Source: an uncultured Bacteroidales bacterium
GTDB taxonomy: Bacteria; Bacteroidota; Bacteroidia; Bacteroidales; UBA932
DNA length: 64,000 nucleotides
Assembly: GCA_944326335.1 (NCBI GenBank)
Contig: CALVDM010000003.1
Location: forward strand, 1 to 64,000
Direction: 5' to 3'
Below are positions 44,701-53,438 of this stretch, piece after piece. How positions within the stretch are numbered: the first letter of the stretch is position 1; each line of letters starts with the position of its first letter. The position numbers and the translations under genes were made by a program. The notes under the pieces are model-generated. The model made no database searches. It was not told the DNA's origin and saw nothing but the letters and a program-made list of their open reading frames with translations.

Positions 44701-44848
44701 CACCGGAAGCAATCTTCTCACTTTCACGAAGTTCACAGGCCTCGACCCTGAATTTGCGGGGGCAGCCAAGACGGCGTACGGGGTCTATTACGGCAGCACA
44801 TATCCCCAGACGAAGATGGTCGCCCTCGGAATCGACCTTTCTTTCTGA
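41747..44848 (+). CDS. SusC/RagA-type TonB-linked outer-membrane transporter
   Basis: This 1033-aa protein has a signal peptide (ending YGSMAQ), a carboxypeptidase-regulatory-like domain (about 31-110, VVGTIMDDLGNPLAGAAVTVRG), the TonB-box/SusC signature region (YLDDVVVIGYGTQRKSDLTGSISSV), the plug (EALQGKVAGVMVSKNDGTPGS to GGVVLITTK) and a 22-strand-type barrel with terminal aromatic LSF. SusC proteins import oligosaccharides, peptides or other large ligands with a SusD lid. The SusD gene follows after 41 bp. No glycoside hydrolase, sulfatase or peptidase gene is adjacent, so the ligand cannot be read from context. Confidence 0.97.
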   Translation: MIRNRCILAVFMIVASVFLPYGSMAQEAKREVVGTIMDDLGNPLAGAAVTVRGEPVSEGVITDLDGRFSIMAAPKSVLMISYVGYKEVRYPLGNRTDITVEMEEDTEYLDDVVVIGYGTQRKSDLTGSISSVDAKDIRNVPARSVSEALQGKVAGVMVSKNDGTPGSTADIVIRGVGSINGLNPLFVIDGVAVENSADYNLSDIESIEVIKDASAAAIYGARAAGGVVLITTKQGDYNSPARVSFSARAGIRSLADMYELLDTRDFVRVKQALGEDNAIFNDPSSLPYTDWPSEIYRNGIEHSYNLSLSGGSGKLRYYLAGAYERENGTQLENYWERISARLNVDYAVNKAVTVGTRIYFARIRENPYTLSFPWVSVPYITVKNPDGSWTGVPSGVDTDAGNPRADIAKHHFKSSDLVGNADLFIDWNIWDGLRLNVTGAAHFGGGFDDQYTESSTLRRTPESDSYYKYLDYSEEYTFTSTLSYGKKFAGKHDFYVMAGFEAKNANYSYLSATATDFPVDNPQSFALSTVDDRSASGTLSYDRFLSFFARLTYNYDGRYLFSANFRRDGSPKFGPTHRWGNFPSFSAGWKISEEPFFKNWSQSWFSSLKPRVSWGILGNDSALASYSYLSSFSNVTLHSFDGSSAVAGYNNPKVINEDIRWESIYTLNAGVDMEFFNNKLAVSFDWYRRITRDMIYAISVPNSSGITTPVNTGTMATMPVNLGRIDNNGWELLVSYRNNVGGFNYAVSANVSQNRNRVVDLGLPTAYIYGGGGHPMQATTSPCKTVNGMPISSFWGLQTDGLITSQEEIDELNAIARANGHDYYHQRLTGVGDLKFVDRNGDGTINDDDCTFIGNPWPDVQYGFNITLGYKGIDFVADFTGVAGNDVMNLSKAYTQNMVQSSNTTAEIFEASYFLGNGMTGRPRVSAIDPDNNAVVKDPNQNYSRYSDYFIEDGSYLKLKNVTLGYTFPRKWTRKAKIDRLRIYVTGSNLLTFTKFTGLDPEFAGAAKTAYGVYYGSTYPQTKMVALGIDLSF

Positions 44849-44889
44849 GACATTGACGCACAGGAATGAAAATTTATGAAGACATGCAG

Positions 44890-46722
44890 ATGAAACACAT
44901 TATATACAATATGAGGACGGCACTTCTCGCCCTGTGTGTGGCGGGGACCGTGTCGTGCAGGAATTATCTGGACCTGACGGACCCGGAGGCTCTTTCCGAC
45001 GGGAACTTCCCTGTGGACATAGAGCATATCGGCCTTATAGTGAATTCGGTTTACGGGGCGCAGCATCACTGGTTCTTCCTCGGCAATTACTGGGCAGGCT
45101 ATGTCATGTACTGTCTCGACCACACCATAGACATGCAGTGGCACAATGACCAGGGATGGATAGACATATCGGCCGGAGAAGTGAAGGCCGGCAACAACAA
45201 GGTGACCGACCCGTGGACAGGGCTCAGCCTCGGCGTGTATTATGCAAATACCGCCCTCGAGGAAATAGCGCAGTATCGCCAGACCGCTCCGGAGTCCGAG
45301 AAGGAAGCTCTGGACAATTATGAAGGGGAGTGCCTTTTCTTCCGGGCATTCTACAGATGGCACATGCTCTCCCTCTACGGCGAGCCGGACATGGACGGCG
45401 TGGGGATACCGGTGATACAGTCCGTGCCGAAGGACCTGGAGTCGATGTATGTCTCGAGAGAGACTACCGGAGACAGTTATGCCGCCATAATCTCCGACCT
45501 CGAAGCCGCCGAGGACCTGCTCACGCAGACCGATGTCCACAGGGTCACCGTGTGGTCTGTCAGAGCCTTCCTCGCCAAGGCCTTTTTCTTCATGGGACGG
45601 ACAGCGGATGCGAAGACGTATCTGGAGGCCTGCATCAATGACAGCGGGAAATCTCTTGTCCCGTTCGAGGATTACAGGATGATGTTCAACGGCTACGACG
45701 AATACGAGTACAACAGCGAATCCTTCTATGAAGTCGGCAACAGGGCTGACCCGACGGGAGGTAATGCATACGGCAATCCGAACACGGGTTCCACGCTTTC
45801 CATGTATTATCCTCCGTTCTGCATCGACCCGGACGGGGACAGGGTGGCAATGTCGTACGGAAACCAGTACATGCACGACAGGAATCTCGTGCGTTTCGGC
45901 TACACGGACCCGGCTCCTCTTTCTGCTGAAGTCCTCGTGACTCCGGAAGAAAGCGGCACTGACGCTTACTCGCTCGACCCGGACTATATGGCCAGACAAC
46001 AGGAATACAGGACTCTTCTCGGGACAGACCGGTATGACTACGGGAATTTCCCGGACCCGAGACTTTTCGTGTGCGCTCTCCAGCCGTTTGTGGATGAGGT
46101 GTACATGACCATAGACGGAATCTATGCCCCGAGGACGGTGGCCCAGGTGGAATTCGGGAAATGGTGGGAGATGGACTCCTCCACAGGCAACGACACGGAG
46201 ACTTTCTACGGCTGGCCAGTCAGGAAGTACAATTTCCTTGAAGGGCATCTTCTCGAGGAGACGAGGAACGTGGCCGGCTACAACATCTACTTCATCAGGC
46301 TTCCGGAAATCTATCTGATGTATGCCGAGCTGCTGGCGGATGAAGGCCGTGATGCGGAAGCTCTGGAATATGTCAACAAGGTTCACCGCCGGGCATACGG
46401 CTATGACCCGGACCAGCCTTCGCCAGTGGATTACACGAGTCTCCGGGACCGCACGAAGACAGCGGATGCGGAGGACCATCTGGCAAACAATCCTCTGCTC
46501 TACGAGAGATGGGCGGAAATGTTCGGCGAGATGAGATGGTGGGAGTATGTCCGGTACCTGAGAATAGGCCGGCAGGAGGCTTCGTACTACAAGACGGTCT
46601 CCGGACCGGGGCCGGCCAAGAGCAATATCATCTGGAAAGAGACGAACTATGCCATGCCTATACCTGCATCAGAGTTCGAGTCCAATCCTTCGCCGGGGAT
46701 GGTGCAGACTCCAGGGTACTGA
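44890..46722 (+). CDS. SusD/RagB-type surface lipoprotein
   Basis: This 610-aa protein has a lipoprotein signal (lipobox VAGTVSC, then RNYLDLTDPE), the N-terminal SusD-like TPR region, and the RagB/SusD C-terminal blocks (IYLMYAELLADEGRDAEALEYVNKVHRRAYG, ERWAEMFGEMRWWEYVRY). It covers SusC and helps capture the ligand at the cell surface. Several in-frame ATGs exist (44866, 44884, 44890); 44890 gives a signal peptide of normal length, and the first sits only two bases from a possible AGGA site. The gene is co-transcribed with susC. Confidence 0.94.
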   Translation: MKHIIYNMRTALLALCVAGTVSCRNYLDLTDPEALSDGNFPVDIEHIGLIVNSVYGAQHHWFFLGNYWAGYVMYCLDHTIDMQWHNDQGWIDISAGEVKAGNNKVTDPWTGLSLGVYYANTALEEIAQYRQTAPESEKEALDNYEGECLFFRAFYRWHMLSLYGEPDMDGVGIPVIQSVPKDLESMYVSRETTGDSYAAIISDLEAAEDLLTQTDVHRVTVWSVRAFLAKAFFFMGRTADAKTYLEACINDSGKSLVPFEDYRMMFNGYDEYEYNSESFYEVGNRADPTGGNAYGNPNTGSTLSMYYPPFCIDPDGDRVAMSYGNQYMHDRNLVRFGYTDPAPLSAEVLVTPEESGTDAYSLDPDYMARQQEYRTLLGTDRYDYGNFPDPRLFVCALQPFVDEVYMTIDGIYAPRTVAQVEFGKWWEMDSSTGNDTETFYGWPVRKYNFLEGHLLEETRNVAGYNIYFIRLPEIYLMYAELLADEGRDAEALEYVNKVHRRAYGYDPDQPSPVDYTSLRDRTKTADAEDHLANNPLLYERWAEMFGEMRWWEYVRYLRIGRQEASYYKTVSGPGPAKSNIIWKETNYAMPIPASEFESNPSPGMVQTPGY

Positions 46723-46792
46723 TGACTGCGGGGCGGAAATCCTGCATGGAATGTTAAGGAAATATTAAATTTTCAGCTGCCCGGTGCCATAA

Positions 46793-46824
46793 TTTGGAAA
46801 TTATTCCTCCGGGACATACCTTTG
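46793..46824 (+). promoter_or_regulatory. Complete promoter of the pst operon
   Basis: TTTG (46793-46796), 20 bp, then TACCTTTG (46817-46824) fit the consensus exactly, 59 bases before pstS. It shows that the pst genes are not simply read-through from susD. No Pho box of the proteobacterial type is visible. Confidence 0.8.
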
Positions 46825-46882
46825 CGGGGATGATTCGGGAATGCATTTTTTCCGGTCATCCCCTTATTTTAAGCCCCTTTTT

Positions 46883-47740
46883 ATGCATAAAGGAACTTTC
46901 GCATCAATGCTTGTCTGCTCCCTGCTCTTCTGCGGGGCGGCCGATGCACAAAGGGTCAAGGGCAGCGACACGCTTCTGCCGCTTACCCAGGAACTGGCTG
47001 AACAATATCTCGATACACATCCCGCAGAGGAGGTCATAGTCACCGGAGGAGGGTCGGGAGTGGGAATAGCAGCCCTTCCGGAGAATACCACGGACATAGC
47101 CATGGCTTCACGCAAGATAAAGTTCGGCGAGAAGATGAAGTTCGCCGGGCTCGGCCTCGATGCTGTCGAGGTGGTGGTGGCCTACGACGCCCTTGCCGTG
47201 GTCGTGAACCCGTCCAATCCGGTGGACAGCCTCACACGGGAGCAGCTTGAGGCCATCTTCCGCGGAAAAATCACCAACTGGAAAGATGTAGGCGGCGAGG
47301 ACCGTAAAATTGTCGTGTATTCCAGGGAGACATCTTCCGGCACCTACGAATTTTTCAAGGAGAGCGTGCTTGACAACAAGAACTACATGAGCAGCATCCT
47401 CTCGATGCCTGCGACCGGCGCCATAATCCAGTCGGTCAGGCAGACTGCGGGAGCGATAGGGTATATCGGACTTGCTTATCTCAACAAGTACGTGAAGCCA
47501 TTGGCCGTGTCCTATGACGGCGGCGTGCATTATGCCCTGCCTTCGGTCAGCACGGCAGCCGACGGCTCTTATCCGATTGTGCGTCCGCTCTACTATTATT
47601 ACGATTCCAGGAAGGAGGCCGAGGTTTCGCCTTTCATATCCTATGTGCTTTCGCCCGAGGGCCAGGCGTCTGTGCTGGAACAGGGATTCATCCCTGTAAA
47701 GGTTGAGGAGAACGCTCCCGCATCATTGAACGACAGATGA
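46883..47740 (+). CDS. pstS: Phosphate ABC transporter substrate-binding protein
   Basis: This 285-aa periplasmic protein begins at ATG 46883 (MHKGTFASMLVCSLLFCGAADAQ, signal peptide); a frame 14 codons longer overlaps the promoter leader. Phosphate-contact blocks are VKGSDTLLPLTQELAEQY, TGGGSGVGIAAL, IAMASRKIK and SRETSSGTYEFF. It also has the family segment NPVDSLTREQLEAIFRGKITNWKDVGG. It binds phosphate and delivers it to PstCA. It is shorter than the E. coli protein, of the PstS-like/SphX class. The stop overlaps the pstC start by four bases (ATGA). Confidence 0.95.
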   Translation: MHKGTFASMLVCSLLFCGAADAQRVKGSDTLLPLTQELAEQYLDTHPAEEVIVTGGGSGVGIAALPENTTDIAMASRKIKFGEKMKFAGLGLDAVEVVVAYDALAVVVNPSNPVDSLTREQLEAIFRGKITNWKDVGGEDRKIVVYSRETSSGTYEFFKESVLDNKNYMSSILSMPATGAIIQSVRQTAGAIGYIGLAYLNKYVKPLAVSYDGGVHYALPSVSTAADGSYPIVRPLYYYYDSRKEAEVSPFISYVLSPEGQASVLEQGFIPVKVEENAPASLNDR

Positions 47741-48933
47741 AAAGAGTGATAGAAAAGACAGTCAGATGGATACTGACAGGCAGCGGTTTCGTGACAAGTG
47801 TCGTGATACTGCTGATTATCGGATTCCTCTTCACTGAAGGTGCAGGCCTTTTCGGGGAACCTGTGATAGAGGAAGGCTATGTGCTTGCCGTCAACGGAGA
47901 AAACCCTGTCAAGGAGATGTCGGCAGAGGAAATCAAGGCGGTTTTCGATGAGGACATCACCAACTGGAAGGAGCTCGGAGGACCTGACCTTGCCATAGAG
48001 ACCTTCCGTCTGGAAGATGCCGACGAATATTTCACTGAGGAGGAGCTCGGTCCCCAGTACGGGAATGCAGGTGCGGCAATCGCCGCTCTCGTGGCTTCCC
48101 GTCCGGGTATGGTGGCTTTTGTGCCGGAGCTCATGATACCGGAAGAGTCCGGACTCAATTTCATTGAAGACAGGAATATATCCCCTGGAGAAGTGCTCGG
48201 GGGCAGGGAATGGTTCCCTACGGCCACTCCGTCGCCTCTTTTCGGAATCCTGCCTTTGCTTGCCGGCACTCTTTGGGTGAGCCTTTTCGCGATATTGTTC
48301 GCCCTTCCGTTCGGCATAAGCATAGCGGTCTACATGTCGGAGGTGGCATCCGGAAAGGTCCGGGGCTTCCTGAAGCCTGTGATAGAACTGCTGAACGGCA
48401 TCCCGTCCGTGGTCTACGGGTTTTTCGGGCTCGTGGTCATAGTCCCCATGCTTCAGCAGGTGTTCGGCCTGCCGGTGGGGGAGAGCGGGCTTGCCGGCAG
48501 TATCGTGCTTGCCATAATGGCTCTTCCGACCATAGTCACAGTGGCCGAAGATGCCATGAGGAACTGCCCGAGGACTCTGCGTGAGGCGAGCCTTGCACTC
48601 GGGGCGACCAAGTGGCAGACGATATACAAGGTAGTGATACCGTCATCCATGTCCGGAATAGCTTCCGGTGTCGTGCTCGGGATAGGAAGGGCTGTCGGCG
48701 AGACCATGGCCGTCCTCATGGTCACTGGAAACGCCGCCGTGATACCGTCGTCCATACTGGAGCCGCTGAGGACAATCCCTGCGACCATAGCGGCGGAACT
48801 CGGCGAGGCTCCGGCAGGAGGGGCGCACTACCAGTCCCTCTTCCTGCTCGGTGTGATACTTTTCTTCATCACTTTCGCGATAAACCTCTGCGTGGAATAC
48901 ATCTCCTCACGCAACCGTGCAAAAAACAACTGA
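47737..48933 (+). CDS. pstC: Phosphate ABC transporter permease PstC with PstS-like insert
   Basis: This 398-aa permease begins with TM1 (about 12-33) and then has a periplasmic insert of about 125 residues before the remaining helices. The insert contains LAVNGENPVKEMSAEEIKAV...ITNWKELGGPDLAIETF, which lines up with the PstS segment NPVDSLTREQLEAIF...ITNWKDVGGEDRKIVVY encoded just upstream. It looks like a partial substrate-binding-protein domain built into the permease. The ABC-permease EAA loop is present (ALGATKWQTIYKVVIPSSMSGI). PstC forms the channel with PstA. It is translationally coupled to pstS. Confidence 0.95.
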   Translation: MKRVIEKTVRWILTGSGFVTSVVILLIIGFLFTEGAGLFGEPVIEEGYVLAVNGENPVKEMSAEEIKAVFDEDITNWKELGGPDLAIETFRLEDADEYFTEEELGPQYGNAGAAIAALVASRPGMVAFVPELMIPEESGLNFIEDRNISPGEVLGGREWFPTATPSPLFGILPLLAGTLWVSLFAILFALPFGISIAVYMSEVASGKVRGFLKPVIELLNGIPSVVYGFFGLVVIVPMLQQVFGLPVGESGLAGSIVLAIMALPTIVTVAEDAMRNCPRTLREASLALGATKWQTIYKVVIPSSMSGIASGVVLGIGRAVGETMAVLMVTGNAAVIPSSILEPLRTIPATIAAELGEAPAGGAHYQSLFLLGVILFFITFAINLCVEYISSRNRAKNN

Positions 48934-48939
48934 TTATAT

Positions 48940-49821
48940 ATGGACAGACCAACATATCCTGAAGGCTACAGTGCCAGGAAACGCAGGGCACAGGCTGCGG
49001 CTTTTGCCGTCTGCAGAATATTGAGCCTGCTTATAGTCTTGATACTGTTCGCAATACTCGGATTCATAGTAATCAAGGGCGCAGGTGTCATAAGCTGGGA
49101 TTTCCTCACCAAGGCTCCGTCGGACGGCATGACTTCCGGCGGCATCTTCCCTGCAATAGTCGGCACATTGCTGCTCATGCTCGGAAGTGCCGTGGTGGCA
49201 TTCCCGGTGGGGATAATGAGCGGCATATACATGAATGAATATGCCTCGAAAGGCTGGGTGGTCAAGTTCATCAGGCTCATGACCAACAATCTGAGCGGTG
49301 TGCCTTCGATAGTGTTCGGACTTTTCGGAATGGCCCTTTTCGTGAAATATCTCGGTTTCGGAGACAGCATCCTCGCCGGTTCCCTGACACTCGGGCTGCT
49401 TTCGCTGCCGCTTGTCATAAGGACTACGGAGGAGGCTCTGAAAGACATACCGGCCGGCATCAGGGAGGGAAGTCTCGCCCTCGGGGCCACCAAGCTGCAG
49501 ACCATCTGGAAGGTAGTCCTCCCGATGGGAATGCCGCGTATAATAACGGGACTGATACTTTCCCTCGGCAGGGTTTCAGGGGAGACTGCGCCTATCCTGT
49601 TCACATGCGCCGCATATTTCTTCCCTCAGCTGCCGACTTCGATACTGGACCAGTGCATGGCTCTGCCCTACCACCTTTATGTGATTTCCACGAGCGGTAC
49701 GGACATAGAGGCCCAGCAGCCGATTGCATACGGCACGGCCCTGGTGCTCATAGTCATAGTCCTGATTATAAACCTGCTGGCCGGTCTGCTCCGCAAGCAT
49801 TTCGAGAAAGGCCTGTCATAA
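48940..49821 (+). CDS. pstA: Phosphate ABC transporter permease PstA
   Basis: This 293-aa inner-membrane protein has six helices and the EAA motif ([27 protein letters not shown]), with [18 protein letters not shown] as the family block. It pairs with PstC to move phosphate, powered by PstB. It starts six bases after pstC and ends 13 bases before pstB. Confidence 0.96.
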   Translation: MDRPTYPEGYSARKRRAQAAAFAVCRILSLLIVLILFAILGFIVIKGAGVISWDFLTKAPSDGMTSGGIFPAIVGTLLLMLGSAVVAFPVGIMSGIYMNEYASKGWVVKFIRLMTNNLSGVPSIVFGLFGMALFVKYLGFGDSILAGSLTLGLLSLPLVIRTTEEALKDIPAGIREGSLALGATKLQTIWKVVLPMGMPRIITGLILSLGRVSGETAPILFTCAAYFFPQLPTSILDQCMALPYHLYVISTSGTDIEAQQPIAYGTALVLIVIVLIINLLAGLLRKHFEKGLS

Positions 49822-49834
49822 ACCAACGTTTTTT

Positions 49835-50587
49835 ATGGAAAAGATAGAAGCGAAAGAAGTTAACTTCCATTACGGGGACTTCCATGCTCTCAAGAATATC
49901 TCCATGGAGATACCCCGGAACAAGGTGGTGGCTTTCATCGGCCCCTCCGGCTGCGGAAAGTCCACATTCCTGCGCCTGTTCAACAGGATGAACGACCTTG
50001 TCCCGGGGGCGAGACTTTCCGGGAAGATTCTGATAGACGGGAAGGATATCTATGCGCCTGATGTCCAGGTGGATGAATTGAGGAAGGATGTGGGCATGGT
50101 TTTCCAGCGTCCGAACCCGTTTCCGAAGAGCATATTCGAGAATGTGGCATACGGCCTCAGGGTCAACGGCATCAAGGACAAGGAATTCATTGCCGGAAAA
50201 GTCGAGGAGGCTCTGAAAGGGGCCGCCCTCTGGAATGAAGTCAAGGAAAAGCTGAATGCATCCGCTTACGCCCTCTCCGGAGGACAGCAGCAGCGTCTGT
50301 GCATAGCCAGAGCCATGGCCGTGTCTCCGTCAGTGCTGCTCATGGATGAGCCGGCATCGGCCCTCGACCCGATTTCCACAGCCAAGATTGAGGAGCTCAT
50401 CTGCGAGATGCGCGACAAGGTCACGATAGTGATAGTGACGCACAACATGCAGCAGGCTTCCAGGGTGAGCGACAAGACGGCCTTCTTCTACATGGGGGAG
50501 ATGATTGAGTACGATGACACGAAGCTCATCTTCACCAATCCGCGCAAGGAGGCCACCCAGAACTACATTACAGGAAGATTCGGTTAA
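49835..50587 (+). CDS. pstB: Phosphate ABC transporter ATP-binding protein
   Basis: This 250-aa ATPase has Walker [10 protein letters not shown] (near residue 35), Q-loop [19 protein letters not shown], signature LSGGQQQR, Walker [13 protein letters not shown] and switch His in VTHNMQQA. The PNPFPKSI region is the PstB hallmark. It powers PstCA and, in other bacteria, takes part in phosphate sensing with PhoU. It ends in YITGRFG, as usual. Confidence 0.98.
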   Translation: MEKIEAKEVNFHYGDFHALKNISMEIPRNKVVAFIGPSGCGKSTFLRLFNRMNDLVPGARLSGKILIDGKDIYAPDVQVDELRKDVGMVFQRPNPFPKSIFENVAYGLRVNGIKDKEFIAGKVEEALKGAALWNEVKEKLNASAYALSGGQQQRLCIARAMAVSPSVLLMDEPASALDPISTAKIEELICEMRDKVTIVIVTHNMQQASRVSDKTAFFYMGEMIEYDDTKLIFTNPRKEATQNYITGRFG

Positions 50588-50610
50588 CAGGAAGAAAAAT
50601 TGTCAGCTAT

Positions 50611-51282
50611 ATGGTAAAATTTGTAGAATCCGAGCTTTCTCAGCTCAAACGTGAGGTGGACCAGATGTGGACGCTGGTCTACAACCAGCTGGAGCAGTCG
50701 CAGTCGGCTGTCCTTGACCTTGACCGCACCATCGCGCAGCAGATTATGGTGAGGGAGCGCAGGGTGGATGCGTTCGAACTCAAGATAGACAGCGATGTCG
50801 AGGATTTCATCGCGCTTTTCACCCCTGTGGCAGTGGATCTGCGCTTCGTGCTGGCGATGCTGAAAATCAACGGGGACCTCGAGCGCATCGGAGACTATGC
50901 GGACGGTATAGCCAGATTCGTCAGGGACACGGACATGGAGACCATGGACCCGGAACTCATCGGGCGGTTGCAGGTGAAGGAGATGTTCGAGGTGGTGCTG
51001 AAGATGCTCGGAGAGCTTCAGGAGGCCCTCAGGACAGAAGATGCAGCAAAAGCAACAGCCGTCCTGTCCATGGACGAACGGCTGGATTCAATCAACAAGG
51101 CATCGGCATCCATACTTGCAGACTATGCACGCGAGCATCCGGAAGCGATTCCTTTCTGTCTCGGTTTCGGAGGTGTGTTCCGCAAGCTGGAACGCACCGG
51201 GGACCATCTGACCAACATCGCAGAGGAGATTGTCTTCTACGTGGACGCGAAGGTCCTGAAACATAAAGAACTGAACGGTTAG
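50611..51282 (+). CDS. phoU: Phosphate transport regulator PhoU
   Basis: This 223-aa protein has the two three-helix PhoU repeats with the metal-site blocks RRVDAFELKIDSDVEDFIALF and KLERTGDHLTNIAEEIVFYVD. It restrains phosphate uptake and signalling when phosphate is ample. It is the last pst-operon gene, 23 bp after pstB, and overlaps the convergent ddh gene by four bases. No PhoR/PhoB-like pair is in the window. Confidence 0.96.
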   Translation: MVKFVESELSQLKREVDQMWTLVYNQLEQSQSAVLDLDRTIAQQIMVRERRVDAFELKIDSDVEDFIALFTPVAVDLRFVLAMLKINGDLERIGDYADGIARFVRDTDMETMDPELIGRLQVKEMFEVVLKMLGELQEALRTEDAAKATAVLSMDERLDSINKASASILADYAREHPEAIPFCLGFGGVFRKLERTGDHLTNIAEEIVFYVDAKVLKHKELNG

Positions 51283-52178
51283 ACGAGATGCCTTATGAGC
51301 TCTTCCCTGTCTCCCGGAAGAAGGTCTATCACAGGGATTTCTATGAGCGTGTAGCATCCGCTGGCCTGCCTGAATGAGGCCCGTGCGGCGCACACCATCA
51401 CCTGTGCCGTGAGGGCGGGGTTGTTTATCTTCATGTTGAACTCGAAAAGCTGGTTCTGGGTCTTCCCGGACACGCCTTTCCTTGTCAGGTTCACCCCGTG
51501 TCCCATGTCTATCAGGGCATCCACGTCATCCACCTTCACGACGTGGGTCTCGTCGTTCACGAAGTACGGGTCGGCCTTTATGGCCTTTGCCACTTCATTG
51601 AAATCATATCCTTCCGCAACCTCTATGTAGACCATCCTTCTGTGGACTCCTGTCCCTGTAGGTATGGTCATGGAGAGTGCGGCTTTCACTCCTTCCACAG
51701 CTTTTACGGCCACTGTGTGCCCCATGCTCATCCCGGGACCGAAATTGGTGTATGTGATGCCCTTGGGAGCGATGGCCTCGAGCAGAGCCCTCACTACCGA
51801 GTCGCTGCCCGGGTCCCAGCCTGCCGATATCACCGCCACTGCATTGTGCTTTACGGCAGTTTCCCCGAGACTTCTCCTCAACGCCGCGATGTCCGTGTGG
51901 ATGTCGAAGCTGTCCACCGTGTTTATCCCCATCTCGAGAAGCGGCTTCGCGTTTTCCTCCACCTTCCTTGTCGGGGTGCAGAGTATCGCCACGTCCACCT
52001 TGCCGAGCTCCCGTATGTCCTTCACTGTGTCGATGTCTGCCAGTTCAGCCGGCCTGTCAGCACCTCCCTGCCTTCTGACCACACCTGCAATCTCGAAGTC
52101 AGGTGAAACCCGCAGGGTCTCTACGACATATCTGCCGATGTTCCCGTATCCTATTACGGCTGCACGAATTTTTTCCAT
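51279..52178 (-). CDS. ddh: meso-Diaminopimelate D-dehydrogenase
   Basis: This 299-aa enzyme reductively aminates tetrahydrodipicolinate directly to meso-diaminopimelate with NADPH, a one-step route to lysine and peptidoglycan precursors. Motifs are the Rossmann start RAAVIGYGNIGRYVVETL, VDVAILCTPTRKVEENA, SFDIHTDI, SAGWDPGSDSVVRALLEAI, NFGPGMSMGHTVAVK and GTGVHRRMVYIEV. ATG 52178 is chosen; the frame extends 14 codons upstream without support, close to a -7 box (52208-52215). The enzyme is widespread in Bacteroidales. Confidence 0.96.
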   Translation of the reverse strand: MEKIRAAVIGYGNIGRYVVETLRVSPDFEIAGVVRRQGGADRPAELADIDTVKDIRELGKVDVAILCTPTRKVEENAKPLLEMGINTVDSFDIHTDIAALRRSLGETAVKHNAVAVISAGWDPGSDSVVRALLEAIAPKGITYTNFGPGMSMGHTVAVKAVEGVKAALSMTIPTGTGVHRRMVYIEVAEGYDFNEVAKAIKADPYFVNDETHVVKVDDVDALIDMGHGVNLTRKGVSGKTQNQLFEFNMKINNPALTAQVMVCAARASFRQASGCYTLIEIPVIDLLPGDREELIRHLV

Positions 52179-52207
52179 ATCTGTATCCGTTTTATGAATT
52201 TTGTTTA

Positions 52208-52215
52208 CAAACTTA
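52208..52215 (-). promoter_or_regulatory. -7 box upstream of ddh
   Basis: Plus CAAACTTA reads TAAGTTTG on the minus strand, matching TAnnTTTG, 30 bases before ATG 52178. No consensus -33 box at the normal distance. Confidence 0.45.
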
Positions 52216-52259
52216 CACATAATATCTCAAAACAGCCCTCACCAAATTCAAATTATGCC

Positions 52260-52267
52260 TAAATTTG
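52260..52267 (+). promoter_or_regulatory. -7 box of the polysaccharide operon
   Basis: TAAATTTG matches TAnnTTTG, 22 bases before the GT4 gene at 52290. It is divergent from the ddh -7 box 45 bp away. Confidence 0.5.
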
Positions 52268-52289
52268 CGGAATTAAAATCGTAGAGGCA

Positions 52290-53438
52290 ATGAAGGTGCT
52301 GATGGTGTCAGACTGCGGGAGCATACATACTGAAAGGTGGGCCCTGTCCCTCGCCGATGCCGGAATCGACGTCGTTCTGTTCTCCATCACTCCGGGGAAT
52401 CCCGGTATCTATGCTGAAAAAGGGATAAAGTTACAGGTATTCGACCTTTTCCGGTACAAGAAAAAGAAAAACGGCAGCCTCAAAGGCGCGATATTTTCTT
52501 TTTTTGAAGCCCTTTCCGCGCATTGCAGGGCTGTCAGGTCTCTGAAGAGACTTATTGCCGCGGAAAAGCCGGACTTGCTTCATGCACATTACGCCACGAG
52601 TTACGGGCTCGTGGCTGCGCTTTCCGGATTCCATCCGCTCATGGTGTCTGTCTGGGGAAGCGATGTTTATGAGTTCCCGAGGCTTTCCGCGCTCAACCGG
52701 ATGGCTGTCAGGTTCATACTCGGAAAGGCTGACAGGGTGCTTTCCACAAGCCATGCCATGGCTGAGGAAGCCTCAAGATATTGCAGGAAGGACATCGGCA
52801 TAACTCCTTTCGGGGTTGACACGGACCTGTTCCGGCCGGCGGAATCTGCCGCCGGGAAAGACGCTACCGTGGTCTTTGCCACGGTAAAGACCATGTCTTC
52901 CAGATACGGGATAGACCTGCTGATAAAGGCCTATGCCCAGATGCGCAGGAAGCTGCATTTCGGAAACCCGCTGCAGGCAGTGCCTGACACATTGCTCAGG
53001 ATAGCAGGCGACGGACCTGACCTCGCCATGCTCCGCAGGCTGGCCGAGGACGAGGGCGTGGCTCCGTTTGTGGAGTTCGCGGGCCGGATAGACCACGGCA
53101 GTGTCCCCGGATTCTACGGCAGCGCGGATGTGGCCGTGTTCCTTTCAAGGGCCGAGAGCTTCGGGGTTTCTGCCGTGGAGGCTATGGCTTGCGGCCTTCC
53201 TGTGGTCGCGTCTTCTGCCGACGGCTTCCGTGAGGTCCTGCAGGGCGGGGCAGGGATTCTGGTTCCGATAGAGGATGTGTCGGCTGCCGCCGATGCCATG
53301 CTGCTTCTCGCGACCGAACCTGACCTCAGGCACAGTATCGGACAGACCGGAAGGGAAAGAGCCGTCAAATGCTATGACTGGAGAGACAATGTCGCTTTGA
53401 TGACGGAGGAATATTCAAGGTTATGCCGGAAAATCTGA
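52290..53438 (+). CDS. Glycosyltransferase family 4
   Basis: This 382-aa GT-B enzyme has the N-terminal MKVLMVSDCGSIHTERWALSL, the conserved HAHYATSYGLVAALSG, the mid-domain VWGSDVYEFPRLSAL and the C-terminal sugar-nucleotide site SRAESFGVSAVEAMACGLPVVAS with its paired Glu residues. It transfers an activated sugar to a lipid-linked surface glycan in the cytosol. It opens a run of four tightly spaced genes; the flippase gene overlaps its end by 16 bp. The sugar and acceptor are unknown. Confidence 0.92.
   Translation: MKVLMVSDCGSIHTERWALSLADAGIDVVLFSITPGNPGIYAEKGIKLQVFDLFRYKKKKNGSLKGAIFSFFEALSAHCRAVRSLKRLIAAEKPDLLHAHYATSYGLVAALSGFHPLMVSVWGSDVYEFPRLSALNRMAVRFILGKADRVLSTSHAMAEEASRYCRKDIGITPFGVDTDLFRPAESAAGKDATVVFATVKTMSSRYGIDLLIKAYAQMRRKLHFGNPLQAVPDTLLRIAGDGPDLAMLRRLAEDEGVAPFVEFAGRIDHGSVPGFYGSADVAVFLSRAESFGVSAVEAMACGLPVVASSADGFREVLQGGAGILVPIEDVSAAADAMLLLATEPDLRHSIGQTGRERAVKCYDWRDNVALMTEEYSRLCRKI

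Noticed and set aside
44788-46479. Open minus-strand frame of 563 codons opposite susD
   Set aside because: The plus-strand SusD is unmistakable; the antisense product has no domain and typical shadow composition.
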